Source: Liolophura sinensis
Taxonomy: Eukaryota > Mollusca > Polyplacophora > Chitonida > Chitonidae
Direction: 5' to 3'
Assembly: GCF_032854445.1 (NCBI RefSeq)
Contig: NC_088305.1
Location: forward strand, 6,949,606-7,013,605
DNA length: 64,000 nt
Part shown: piece after piece, positions 1-9,889 of the stretch
How the letters are laid out: each line of letters opens with the position of its first letter
How positions within the stretch are numbered: position 1 is the stretch's first letter
Notes under the pieces: generated by a model
What the model was told of the DNA's origin: nothing
The model's input: the letters and a program-made list of their open reading frames with translations, nothing else
The model's database searches: none
Translations under genes and position numbers: made by a program

Positions 1-210
1 AGCACACGATTGTAGTTGTACGAGGCTTTCCAATTCAGCCATATCTTCTGAAAGAAAATGCCGAAGGACGAGCCCGTACAATATTCCCTCAAAATTCCAA
101 ATGAAAAGGATGTCTGGATTTTCACTCTCTGAATGCAGAATGTGTTTAGCTACATCTTTATTTGAAACAGCAGCCTGTGACACGAACTGAAGGATGTCGC
201 CATTAACCCC
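1..210 (-). CDS. Unassigned exon candidate, open to the left edge
   Basis: Read on the minus strand, 70 codons are open from a good acceptor (TTACCGTTACAG, cut after 211) to position 1, in phase 0. There is no ATG at its start, so it can only be an internal exon. The peptide is mixed in composition and includes ENPDILFIWNF; I do not recognise a family. The homologous stretch in unit B (about 43050-43240, plus strand) is recognisable but has a stop and frameshifts. It would belong to a gene transcribed divergently from the FReD gene. A 70-codon open frame can arise by chance, so confidence is limited. Confidence 0.35.
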
Positions 211-292
211 CTGTAACGGTAACTAAGACACATTTTAATTTGGCATTTCTATGAGTCACCAATCGTTGTTTCCATGCAGTAAAATTCATGCC

Positions 293-562
293 TTATTTAT
301 TTTTGCCGATGATTAAACACAAACGATTTACTTGGTTGTTAATTTTATCGGCGTTGACAGACTGTTGCTGAAAGTGCAACTCACAATGGGTTGGCCGGAC
401 TGCATGGATCTTCGTGTCTAAGCCGGCACCGCTCAATTTGGCTATAAAAAATGTATAGCCTGTTAACTGCGACACCGTGACAAATTCACCCCAGATACTA
501 CCATAATTCGGTGGATATCCAATTGATATCACACAAACCAGTCGGGAGCGCATTTGTGTCAT
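293..562 (-). CDS. Unassigned 89-codon frame upstream of FReD copy A
   Basis: An ATG-to-stop frame of 89 codons on the minus strand, divergent from the FReD gene and about 80 bp upstream of the exon candidate at 1-210. No family recognised. Unit B has the same sequence at about 42606-42880 on the plus strand, where the frame is cut by a TAG after 31 codons. Comparing the first codons of A and B by eye, several differences fall at third positions, which hints that the sequence was once coding. It could be an exon of the same divergent gene as 1-210, or part of an old repeat. Confidence 0.3.
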   Translation of the reverse strand: MTQMRSRLVCVISIGYPPNYGSIWGEFVTVSQLTGYTFFIAKLSGAGLDTKIHAVRPTHCELHFQQQSVNADKINNQVNRLCLIIGKNK

Positions 563-604
563 CTACGTGACCCAATTGTGAGCAAAATTCGGTCATCATA
601 TCGC

Positions 605-1560
605 GTAGTCGAAAATTTAATGTGAAAATAATGTCGTTGGAGTTCTTTTAAAGCACTGACTGGCTGTGACTATGTTGACCAATATGTGGTCGGGCGTTCG
701 AATCCAGATTTCATTGTTTTGGTCTGTTAGTCCTTCCAAAAACCTGATCTCATCCCATAGACATATGGTAAGAAGTACTTATTTCTCAGTAGATACCAGA
801 AAGACAAGAGAATATTATGATTAGCACAGCCCTAATTTTCGTTTGAGAAAAAAAAACATGACAATGGCAGATTTCAGTAAGAACCTTGTATGAAGCAGAA
901 ACATTACAAAAACTGTGACGGACAGCTACACCAATAAAGGCAGGGAAAGAACTGACGTTTTTTTTTTTAAACGGTAAGTCCTTACTTTTTCTCCGTGATG
1001 TTTCTCCAAACAGGATCATGGAATAGATACAGTGGCCCGCCCAGTTTTGTTAGTTCTCACATCGACTGTACAGGCATAGTACTGTATTTGGCGTAATTCA
1101 AGTAAATCTTCCAGTTATAGTTTTGTCCAGAATTCATCATCATAGGCTGATATCGTACAGGTCAAGTATTTCTTGTGTTTGGATAATATTACCATGATCG
1201 ACGTTTCGTGTATTAATGTAAATCGCGATTAATATAATCAAGGAGGCATGCACGGCCTGACATCACCCGGCCATGTCTCCGCTGTCGACAAGATAGACAG
1301 ACAGTCCAACTTTAATGGATTTTTTTAAAAAATGGAACTAGTTAACTTAATAGTTTTAATTGGAGTTTACAGACTTTGTGTTGTGTGTTTACGGAAAATT
1401 AAGTGTAAAAATAAAGTCGTTGGGGCTCTTTAAGGCGCCGACTGGCAGTGACTATCTTGAGCTATAAGGGGTCGCGTGTTCGAGATCTGTTTTCGCTGCT
1501 TTGGTCCCTTTAGTTTACCACGATCGACGTTTCTTGTATAGATGTGATTAGCAATTTTTC
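605..1560 (+). repeat. Local duplication just upstream of FReD exon 1 (copy A)
   Basis: Two segments are repeated. The stretch at about 608-722 recurs at about 1395-1508, and the stretch at about 1190-1232 recurs at about 1512-1553. Unit B has only one copy of each (about 42105-42215 and 41597-41640). The repeated stretch contains a B-box-like GTTCGAATCC (690s), so a tRNA-related SINE piece is possible. No gene is visible otherwise in 563-1569. Confidence 0.55.
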
Positions 1561-1569
1561 TCACGCCAG

Positions 1570-1721
1570 GATTTTTTGTCGAGTGCACATATCCTACAGA
1601 CTGTACAGCAATACAGCAATGCAACCACACAAAGAGCGGCGTGTACCAAGTGTTTCCGTTCGGAGTGGGAAAAGGCTTCCTTGTGTACTGTGACATGGTG
1701 ACGCAGGGCGGTGGGTGGCTG
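1570..1721 (+). CDS. FReD gene copy A, exon 1 (start of fibrinogen C-terminal domain)
   Basis: Fibrinogen-related domain proteins are usually secreted lectin-like recognition proteins; that role is family knowledge, not shown here. This exon encodes the start of the domain: a Cys in a PTDC context, KSGVYQVFP, then VYCDM and GGGW, the usual first disulfide pair and turn. It holds a sequon (NHT). It ends ...GGTGGGTGGCTG before a consensus donor GTGAGT. The acceptor CGCCAG/GA is not the ancestral one: units B and C use TTTTCAG or TTTCCAG a little further on, and A has lost that stretch. The new start keeps the same phase (two bases of a split codon). Exons upstream (signal peptide, N-terminal region) were not found. 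Confidence 0.85.
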
Positions 1722-2204
1722 GTGAGTTTGTAAATTGGATTATAAAATGGCAAACCTGTAACTCTCGTCATGAATTACGACAGATATACGAATGTCTACT
1801 ACGACACCCAGATCTAAGTCTGTTAGACAATTCTAAGCAGTTGAATGCCGTTTCAGAGATACGAACGACACGAGTTTTAGGCCGTAAGTGCTAATAATTT
1901 TTTTACACAAAATACATAGAAATGTAGTTGGATCCGTGCTCTGTAATGCTGCCTGTCACACATTAAACAAAACCAGAGTTTCAACAAATTAAGTTAATTT
2001 TTTTTTCTTTCATTTAATATTTTACGCCGGATTTATGAAGAAGGAAACTAGCGTACCTTAAAAAGTTTCTGAAACAAAAACTCCTGGCGCAAGGCCAGTA
2101 AGAACTAGAAACATCTGAGACCAAACCGCCAGACAACACGTAGTTTAGATTGTAATGAATTCATTATCTTATGTATGTTGTCTAATCTGTTTCAGACCAG
2201 ATCA
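1722..2204. other. Intron 1 of copy A, left part
   Basis: Holds intron sequence that aligns by eye with unit B (about 41170-41411, inverted) as far as about 1995. No coding signal is seen. The LINE begins at its right end. Confidence 0.6.
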
Positions 2205-4392
2205 GATTGAAAAGGCGTCATACCACATGGAAATATGGTATTTTAACAGACCTTTTTGATATGGGATTAAAGGGTCGTTTACCATTATTTATATTTTTAT
2301 TTTCATCTCGTCAATGTAAGGTAAGGGTGGGGCCCACTCTCTCGGACTCTCGGGAGCAGGAGATAGATGTGCCCCAGGGAAATATCCTTTCACCAACACT
2401 GTTTAGCATATAAAAAAATAGTTTGGCTAAAGCAATGACATCATTCTGACACAGGGGGTTCTTTATACGTGGATGATTTCCTTATATGCTACCGACCTAA
2501 GGATATGAATAATATCGAGCGGAAACTGCAACTTTGTCTCAGTAAGATCGAGGAATGGGTAGTTGTCAATGTTTTTAGATTATTTACCTCTAAAACCGTT
2601 GCTATGCATTTTTGTAATAAACGAAAATTCCATCTAGACCCTGAACTTGATTTTATAGTAAACCAGTGAAAATTGTTAAAGAAGAAATTTTTACGGGTTA
2701 TATCTGATAGGAAATTATCTTTTTTACCTCACATAAAAATGCTTACGGCTAAATGTACAAAGGCTCTGGATATAATTAAGGTCGTGTCCAGTACCGACTG
2801 GAATGCTGACTGATCAGTTTTACTTAATTTATATTCATTAATTCATTATATCGTTCTCTGGTGAGGTCTAGATTGGACAGCGGTCCATTATTTACGGTTC
2901 CGCTAGGAAGTCGTATATTAAAATGATGGGTCCGGTCCATAACCAAGGTTTGAGGCTCAGCCTTGGTGCTTTTAGAACATCACCAGGGGAGAGTTTATAC
3001 GTAAAGGGTAACAAGCTTTCTTTACATTACAGGTGTATAAAACTGAACCTTCAATACGCTACAAAGCTTAAAGCTCACCCAACAAACCCTACCTATGACT
3101 GAGTTTTCAATCCATAATATGTAGACAAATATAATACTAAATGTCCCAACAAGATCCTCTCTTTCGGTGTTTGTATTCGAGACGATATTGTAGAAGCCGG
3201 CATCAGCTCTGAGGACATAGCTAAGGTAACTTTTCCGGAGTCTCCTCCATGGCTTCTTCCACAACCTGAATGGATATTTGATCTTCGTCGACATGACAAA
3301 TTAGATACAAACCCTCTGATAATTCAGCAAAATTTTGTTAAAATTAAGGCTGATTATATGGATTATAGATTTATATATACTGACGGGTCGAAGGATGGCG
3401 ACAAGGTTGCGGCTGCAAATGTCTTAGAACAGCGGGTCACCTCCCTTCGTCTTCCATCCTCATCTTCAGTCTTTTTTCAGAGGCCAGGGCTATACTCCTG
3501 GCCTTATCAAATGTTTCTTCTGGGCGTGCCCAGAGGGCTGTGATATGCAGTGACTCGCTTGCTTGCCTTTTGGTAATTGAGAAAAATTTAAAAATTTTAC
3601 ATGGACAACTAATTAAAAGAGGTAAAAATATTATTTTCTCCTGGATACCAAGTCATATTGACATCCATCAAAACACAGTTGCAGACAGGGAGGCGAAAGC
3701 TGACCTCAATAAACCCATATCTGAGATTAAATTTCCTTATACAGACTTTTAAGTGTAATATTCTTAAATATATTCGTCGCCTTTGGCAGAATGGGTGGGA
3801 CTTGCAGGTCCATAACAAACTGCATGCCATTCGTCCTGTCATTGGCTATAATTATTATACTCTTCGCATGTCTCGTAGAGACCAAGTAGTTTTAACAAGA
3901 TACCGTGTTTGACATTCTCGCCTAACACACAATTTTTTCCTGCATGGGACCAGTGCTTCCGAGTGTGTTGGATATAATGCCTAATATGACATCAAACAAA
4001 TCCTTGTTGACTGTGTAGACTTTGCTCATATTCGGCAGAGATTCTACACGGTCAACTTTATAGTTGACCTATTTGACAGCGTCGCTGGCGATGCTGTCAT
4101 TGATTACCTAAAATATATAGGTTTATATTATAAGATATAACCCCTTTTACATTATTTCTTGTTTATATATACACATTAGAATTTAAAAAATGATTGTGGT
4201 TTTCAAGTTTTAAAGGAGGTTTAGCTGTTTTGACGGGTTTTAAACACGCCTATCCTTTTTATTTGATTTATATGTTCACATTCTCTTCTTGAAAACAATA
4301 TACTGATTCATAGTTTAATACATGTTCTCGGAAAGCTATGGCTGAAAAATTGCCGATGTGGAGCTTAAAGCAACAATCATTCATTCATCCGT
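2205..4392 (+). mobile_element. 5'-truncated LINE (I/Nimb-like, with RNase H) in intron 1 of copy A
   Basis: The fragment starts inside the reverse transcriptase just after the motif A region (HTTWKYG-like text) and carries PQGNILSPTLFS and YVDDFLICYR (RT motif C), a C-terminal domain, then an RNase H with YTDGSKDG (about 3379), CSDSLACLL (about 3543) and WIPSHIDIHQNTVADREAKA (about 3641). Many stops and frameshifts make it dead. The 3' end is a short (ATTC)n tail at about 4378-4392, just before the intron's acceptor. It is the same family as the LINEs at 20.1-23.1 and 28.3-32.9 kb. Units B and C lack it at this place. Confidence 0.9.
3358..3752 (+). pseudogene. LINE RNase H domain, broken
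   Basis: Two adjoining frames (3358-3543 and 3540-3752) carry the RNase H catalytic signatures: YTDGSKDG, an acidic CSDS, and a closing VADREAK. The middle part is frameshifted at about 3540. The aspartate in CSDS is kept here, unlike the copy at 32.1 kb, where the same place reads CTNS. Confidence 0.75.
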
Positions 4393-4423
4393 TCTGTTTG
4401 GATAATGGTAAGCTTGATGTTAA

Positions 4424-4543
<120 letters not shown>

Positions 4544-4639
4544 TAGACCAGGTCAAGTGTCATGCAGTAAATCTTCCTTAACTCAATTTAATAGCACCAA
4601 GTTTGCATCACGGTGAGGATAGATGTTTTATTGTTAACT

Positions 4640-4770
4640 GGCTTTGGTGGGAAGTATTTTTTACCATGGTTATACATTATTTTGATTGTTTATTTGACGG
4701 CAGTCAGCATTATGGTGGTGCGAGCCGGGCACAACTTTAGGGACATTGTTCTAGATATAATGTACCAGTA
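4640..4770 (-). repeat. Old SINE-tail fragment in intron 2
   Basis: The text around GACGGCAGTCAGCATTATGG resembles the body of the tRNA-derived SINE found in several places in the window. It is shared with unit B (about 39975-40040) and unit C (about 61100-61160), so it was there before the copies split. Confidence 0.45.
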
Positions 4771-5253
4771 GAACTATTCGTACAATATATAAAATACCGT
4801 TCTAGTACTATGTGTAAAATCCTTAACCTAATCTAAAAAGGAAACCGACAAGTGATCTTATGTCCTATGAATTTTAAAAATAAGGTGCATAAAGTGACTC
4901 AGCAGTCACTGGTTTTCAGTGTTGCAGGGAATAGAGTCGATTTTCTAGGCATAAAATCGATATCAACATTCAAAATATTAGCCTGGAAATAATATTCAGG
5001 CCATATTCAATTGTAGGTATCTCACTGGCAAAAAAACACTGTTCAAAAAACATTATGTCGAATGATAAACCTAAGTGTTTAGGCAGCGTTAGAAATGAAT
5101 GCGTCGAACCAGCCGTCGTGTACCAGCCGTCAACCAATAAGGACGTTCCAGGTCAATAAGTGCAAGTCCAGTTTCCCAAAACGACTCAGGCTGGTATTTC
5201 TACATGCATGCTGCATATAACAATGGACCCTAATATTCTGATCGACCAGCTGC

Positions 5254-5818
5254 TTGACGAAGATGCCAAGGCCGGCCACGAGTGTTCTTCCAAGGCCGGC
5301 CAAGAGTGTTCTTCAAACGACACTCACGCCCTACGGATGCGTCGTTAGATTCGTAGAATCGGCGCAGCAAAGGGATAGGCTATCACTTGCGTCAGGCGGG
5401 CAGGCCAAGCGATATCTGGGAAAGCACGTAACGGCCGAGAAAATTGACACTATGGGCGATGTGGATATAAAGAGGCTGTACTCCCGATTTGAAGCTCGTC
5501 TTGGGGGTCAAATGACGAAGACTCTCGGGGAAGCTGCATTGCGATTCTATTCAAGGGAGGCTAGCATGCTTCTGCGTATACCACCCGAGAATCGTCCCAA
5601 GCTCGTAGGAGAGCTCGAGACCGACCTCTATGCTGAACATGGGCTTAACAGTGCTGTTTGTGTACCAACGCTATGGCATGTATTTAGTCCCGTTAACCAT
5701 GACCCTGACCACTGCTAAGCATTGTTCATTTGAACACAGGTGCCCTCGAAATATGTCGGACGATGACCAACAAGATAAGTACAGAGACTATTATGGAGAA
5801 GAGAGGAAGAGAGGGTGA
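5254..5818 (+). pseudogene. Polinton-like small protein 1 with hydrophobic end, frameshifted
   Basis: The first frame (5254-5718) gives an alpha-rich segment with VDIKRLYSRFEARLG and MTKTLGEAALRFYSREASM. At about 5670 the coding sense passes to the next frame (5630-5818), which gives a hydrophobic stretch, YGMYLVPLTMTLTTA, and then a charged acidic tail. I do not know a name for this family. My impression, unchecked, is that similar proteins recur beside polymerase B genes in invertebrate repeats. The position on the element's left arm, converging on the polymerase, suits a virion or membrane accessory gene, but that is inference. Confidence 0.5.
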
Positions 5819-6220
5819 CAGTGGCGAACAGAAGTGCTGTGCCACGGAGTGAAAAACGTGCCAAAGTTCCCAAAAGAGTCGCTGGGGGACAGGGTGGTGC
5901 TGTAGGAAGAAAAGCCAAGGCAATAAAGCCCATGGATGAACTGCGCGAAGCTAAAGCTTCTTTGCTACGCAGCGGAAGGGCCGATAATCTGCCCAAAGAT
6001 TTTGCCGCAGTGCATGATGTTGGTGCACCAAAGACGAATTCCAGCCTCAGGAATGCTCTACGGGGCGCTGTTGATCGTCGTTGGCCTTGGAGTTCTATTG
6101 TTCCTGCGCCAAGGGCGTAACGAAGTCACTAGCGTGACAAAGCCGTTGGCTTCGCCCAATCCACAGACTCAGCAAGTGCATCATTTAAAGACTCGTCGGG
6201 ACCTTTTCCTTATGCAGTGA
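5815..6220 (+). pseudogene. Polinton-like small basic protein with one membrane span, frameshifted
   Basis: The 5' frame (5815-6120) is rich in Lys and Arg (SEKRAKVPKRV). Near 6060 the likely sense passes to the frame of 5936-6220, which has a single hydrophobic span, LYGALLIVVGLGVLLFL, followed by a short polar tail. The start overlaps the stop of the preceding gene, a compact spacing as expected for a virus-like gene row. Function unknown. A small membrane or DNA-binding virion protein is one guess. Confidence 0.45.
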
Positions 6221-6230
6221 TCTGGTAGCG

Positions 6231-6467
6231 ATGTCTTCTTCCATTAGTGATGGAAAGGTGATCGCCAACGCGGCCTACCACGCAGCAGCAGTCACTCTCC
6301 TGGCTTCTGGGTACGCTCGTCTATGCAAGATCTTCTTGAAATGACCCATCCCAAAGCTAGACACCACAGCCCAAGACATGGGAATGGTTATTGTTGATGT
6401 CGGCCTGGCTATGCTGTCGAAGGACATACTAATTAAACAGGGGGTCCATCCTCCAGATATTATGTAG
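6231..6467 (+). pseudogene. Polinton-like small membrane protein, one in-frame stop
   Basis: From ATG at 6231 the frame runs 78 codons to TAG at 6465, with a single TGA at codon 38 (6342). Both halves keep a sensible composition: a mildly hydrophobic first half (AAAVTLLASGYA) and DMGMVIVDVGLAMLSKD in the second. It begins just after the previous frame ends. Family not named. The single stop suggests recent loss of function or a sequencing error. Confidence 0.45.
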
Positions 6468-6487
6468 TAAGAATACCCTCTATCGCG

Positions 6488-7060
6488 ATGATGATGGGCT
6501 GCGCGCTGTTAAAGGCTCTGGTCTTCTCAGGGTCAAACTATCTCATCACGATGCTAAGATCTTCCGGTGTAGACGAGGAGCGGAAGCGCCATGACAAGGC
6601 AATAAAACAGCTCCAAGCCGCCTAGGCAGCATGGGCTCGAAAACGAACTGAGCCCTTAAACTGGATAAATGACGAACTTCGCCGCCAGGGTCACGCCGTC
6701 CAAACTTCACAGGATGTCGACGCTGCAATCCGCGAGTACGTTACGGTTAGGGGCAAACCACTTTTACCCGATGCGCGCAATGCACTGCAGGGAACCGAAG
6801 CACAGCTCCTCAATTTCTTTGTGCCGTCAGAAGACCAAAAGCATTGGGAGATTACATTCGTTATCCTGGAAGTGTGCGTGGTTGACCTGGTCAGTTATAG
6901 GACAGTTCTATCCAAAAAAGCACGCTGCGACCGGCCTAGTGGCGTACAAACTAGTCAAGTAATCCGAACAGACCGTGTTTTATCGCCAGAAGGCGTTTGG
7001 GGCCTTAGTGTCAACACAACCTTAGTAGTGAGGCGGGAAGTTTTTTTTGCGTCCTTTTGA
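6488..7060 (+). pseudogene. Polinton-like protein with N-terminal span and long polar middle, one in-frame stop
   Basis: From ATG at 6488 one frame runs to the stop at 7058-7060, about 190 codons, with only one stop (TAG at 6623, codon 46). It begins with a hydrophobic segment (MMMGCALLKALVFSGSNYL), then a charged helical stretch (VDEERKRHDKAIKQLQ), then WINDELRRQGHAVQ and a region ending near EDQKHWEITF. Past about residue 125 the frame may be fortuitous. I do not know the family name. Helical, membrane-anchored and next in the gene row, it looks like part of one functional block with the three genes before it. Confidence 0.45.
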
Positions 7061-7234
7061 TAGATCGAACCGTGCGATGATGTGTTTGCCCGCAGAGCTG
7101 TACTTCGCGATGCTTCGCCAGTGCGCTCGGCGCCACAAGATTCAAAGCCCTCTGGCTAATGCGATGATCGATAGCGCGCAAAGCGACGACCGGGCGACAG
7201 CCTGAACCTGTGGCTTCCACCTGTTGGAGATTGG
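7061..7234. other. Middle of the Polinton-like element, nothing assigned
   Basis: The GC-rich stretch between the two converging gene sets. A 69-codon minus-strand frame overlaps it, but it has no recognisable features. Confidence 0.4.
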
Positions 7235-7384
7235 TTGGGCTGCTTGAATATCACTCAAGCCATGCTCCCAGTACTAAGACAACCGCTCGTCCTGCCAGTA
7301 TATACTACAGCCCAAAAGGCTGGAAAGGGCTCGCAGCCATTAAGAATCATTAAGAACAGAGGCTCCTTTAATGGTTGGTGTTTG

Positions 7385-8365
7385 CTATCTGTACCAGCCC
7401 GGCAATCTGGAGGATGACCGTCGCTGCGCGACTAACCCTGTGTGGTATTGAATGTCTACCAATTCTGGCGTTCGGAAACCAAGCTTGGCGAAAAACTTCA
7501 GCTCCCACCGAATGTGGTCCTCCAGCGCTGCTTCGAGCCCATCTATGTATTCGTTCATTTCAACTGGGTCCACTGGAAGGGCATCTTGGTGTTACGCCAG
7601 CGTGTCCACCCCATTTTCAGCTATCCAGTGGTTGGAGTCGAAGGGTGAGAAGGATACCTTATTCAAATGCTGCCCGTAGATGCAATGGCGCTCTGACCGT
7701 AGGACATCCATGCCATGGCGGAAGCTCTGCTTTTTGAAGAGAGCCTCTATGTCCCGCCCGTGTCTGATATCTTTCACGGTGGTCCTTTTCAAACTTCTGA
7801 CTTTTTTGATGTTGTGGCCGCAGGTCTCGAGGATGCTGTACATCTTCGGGAGCAGGTCGATATATTCGGTTATTGGACCTCCAACATAACCATCCTTCTT
7901 CTTACCCAACACCTTCTTGTTCGGCATATTTTGCAGTGCGTGGTCTTTTGGGTAGTCAGACGTGTCATAGAGTTTTGCATGTCTGGCCATATCCGTGTAC
8001 ACATCGTCTGGCTGGTTCTCAAGGAGCAGGCTGTCTGTGTCAGTGTAAATGATTTGGCAATGCTGTCCGTACTGAGCGTCCATCTGGTTGTAGTAGAAGT
8101 TATACATCAGGTGTTTGGAGAGGTCGAGGATGCGGTTGAGCACTAGGTGGCTCTTGTGGACCTGGATTGCTGCAAGATCATTGTCGAATATCTTGGCTCG
8201 GGAAAAGGCCGGGCCTGCTAACAAACGATGAAGCTTGTACTCCTCACTTGCTCGCACCAGCTTAACATCGACCCGTTTTCTGCGGTTCTCCATCGTTTTA
8301 CCTAGGACACTGTTGTTCATAAGCTTGTGGCCGCTGGTGGCTTTTTTTCGGAGCTCCGTGTTCAT
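7385..8365 (-). pseudogene. Family B DNA polymerase, palm and C-terminal part, broken
   Basis: The main frame (7592-8365, 257 residues) has a motif-B-like KLMNNSVLGKTMEN near residues 14-27 and the catalytic motif C, IYTDTDSLLL, at residues 106-115, with both aspartates kept. DLSKHLMYNFYYN before it is typical of the protein-primed, Polinton-type branch of the family. A second piece (7385-7573) likely holds the C-terminal tail in another frame. The exonuclease domain and motif A are missing, because the sequence jumps near 8366-8430 to an unrelated N-terminal piece. The gene copies the element's DNA in intact relatives; here it is dead. Confidence 0.8.
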
Positions 8366-8429
8366 CCGATTATAGGGCTTTATTCAGGGGCTCTGTTCGA
8401 ATTTGAATTCACGGTGGATTCCGCTCGAT

Positions 8430-8990
8430 CTATGATGCATCCTGACTGTCTACGACCACTTTTCCAGAATCCCCAGGATGTGAAGGAAGTTTTTGTTGAC
8501 TGCCGGATTTTGGGGATCGAGACTTTGAGAGCGAGTTGAAATTTACACCACCAAGGGCTAGCATCACTTCTTCGAGTTTTTCCTTGATCTGGGGGCGAAC
8601 CACATTTAGGAAAACTTTAGGGTCTGCACCGTGCGGATTGCCTTCGAGCACCTTCATGTGCCATCCCCGGCGATAATTTCCGATCAGGCATATAGTCTGG
8701 AGAAACGTAATATCATTTACAATGACATCCTCAAAAAGCTCTAGAACCTCCTGGTAGTCGGCAGTCGTTCTCAATGTTGTGGAGCGAGGTATTGGGTCAA
8801 ATTCTTCCTCAATGACCTTCCTCTTCCTACCACTCTTTTTGCGAGGTGGGAGGGGGTGGGGGGGAGGTCGATATTTCCCAGGCTGTAATGGCTTTAGCAG
8901 GCGCTCCTTGACCCCGCACGAATGGGCTTATCCGTATTCGCCATGCTGATGGATGAATATATCAGCTGTAGCCATGCCTCTAAATGGGAA
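8430..8990 (-). pseudogene. N-terminal region of the Polinton-like polymerase transcript, broken
   Basis: The frame 8430-8774 gives a helical domain (YQEVLELFEDVIVNDITFLQ) followed by PKVFLNVVRPQIKEKLEEV and ALGGVNF, then shifts to a nonsense tail. Upstream on the same strand (8775-8990) a basic, proline-rich stretch reads in another frame. The orientation matches the polymerase piece, so this may be the N-terminal part of the same gene after an internal deletion, or a separate gene before it. No catalytic motif seen. Confidence 0.45.
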
Positions 8991-9480
8991 TTTTAAAGGC
9001 AGCGAGGCGTGCAAATTCTTTCTGCACTGCCCTCTTATCACACCACCGCCCACTTCGATGTCCACATGCAATAGAGAGCCTTTAGTGTTTGTTAGTATCG
9101 CCGCACCCGCAAATTCGGCAAGGCTGTGTGCATGGGTCCTTGCGAAATCTTGCCAGGTGAACCTTACAGAAATCCTTAAGGCAGCTTGTACTGCAGAGCT
9201 CTGAGATTAATGTGAGCCATTTGCATGTGCTGTGTCCCTTGAGCAAGTTGATTGTACTGGTATATAAGCAATAGCCTGGGTATGTAAATGGAGAGCCGAC
9301 AAGCGTCCCGAAACAACCTGTGTGGACATACGCACTCCGACGTACGTGCACTAATGGGAAAATTGTGTATGTACGTGGGGCCACATCTCACAGGGGTTAT
9401 TGCCCTATCGAGTTGAACGCGGGTTGGGGACTCGCCAGACCGTGGGTCGGGCGCTATCATGTTAAGTGCACCAGAACCCC
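8991..9480. other. Right part of the Polinton-like element, unassigned
   Basis: Overlapping minus-strand frames of 94 and 100 codons (9176-9460, 9082-9384) have no recognisable domain. This may be a degraded end of the element. No terminal inverted repeat with the 5186 end was seen. Confidence 0.3.
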
Positions 9481-9489
9481 ATGGTATAT

Positions 9490-9880
9490 ACTATGTTAGC
9501 TGTATTTACCATATATAAATACAGCTACCGATTCGTAATGTTTCAAGGACACTCCATGAAAGGCGTTTTCTAAGATTGATATATATATACTGACGATAAA
9601 TATATAAGTGTGGAGTCAGAAATTCATATACCACGATAATGGTCAGACCCGTGTCCAAAGCAAATTTAAAATACGTTATCAGTGAATTTGTAAGAAATGA
9701 TATATATATGCCTAATTTCAAAAGAATGCGAATTTTTCCAATGTCATTTCGGAAGTACATTCTGAGTAATCCAAAGTGTGTAGATATGTAATGGATGTTC
9801 CAGAGAGTGTTTTTCAATTTTAAAGATGAGTATCTTCCGCAAACGAAGCAAACGTGGTGTCAGGCGGCACTTAATCGTAT
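9490..9880 (-). repeat. Rearranged intron 2 piece
   Basis: The segments at about 9535-9585 and 9600-9705 match parts of unit B intron 2 (about 39160-39300), but in the same plus orientation although unit B is inverted, and with the two parts swapped in order. So this piece is inverted relative to the FReD gene of copy A. It is AT-rich with short (AT)n runs. Confidence 0.5.
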
Positions 9881-9889
9881 TGATTTTAA

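Larger units (their letters stand above)
5186..9480. mobile_element. Polinton/Maverick-like (adintovirus-like) element remnant in intron 2 of copy A
   Basis: The left break is seen by comparing with units B and D: homology runs through CCCAAAACGAC (ending at 5185) and then stops. The right break is less sure, about 9480. The block is richer in G+C than its surroundings. It holds small genes on the plus strand (5.25-7.06 kb) converging on a protein-primed-type family B DNA polymerase remnant on the minus strand (7.2-8.99 kb). I see no integrase, packaging ATPase, protease or capsid gene, so it is incomplete. Every frame is broken by stops or shifts. No terminal repeats were found by eye. Confidence 0.75.

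Noticed and set aside
1430-1771. 113-codon minus-strand frame
   Set aside because: It is antisense to FReD exon 1, whose plus-strand reading has clear domain motifs and splice borders.
5715-5996. 93-codon minus-strand frame in the Polinton-like element
   Set aside because: Shadow of the basic plus-strand gene at 5815-6220.
7715-8146. 143-codon plus-strand frame
   Set aside because: Antisense of the polymerase palm region, which has YTDTDS on the minus strand.
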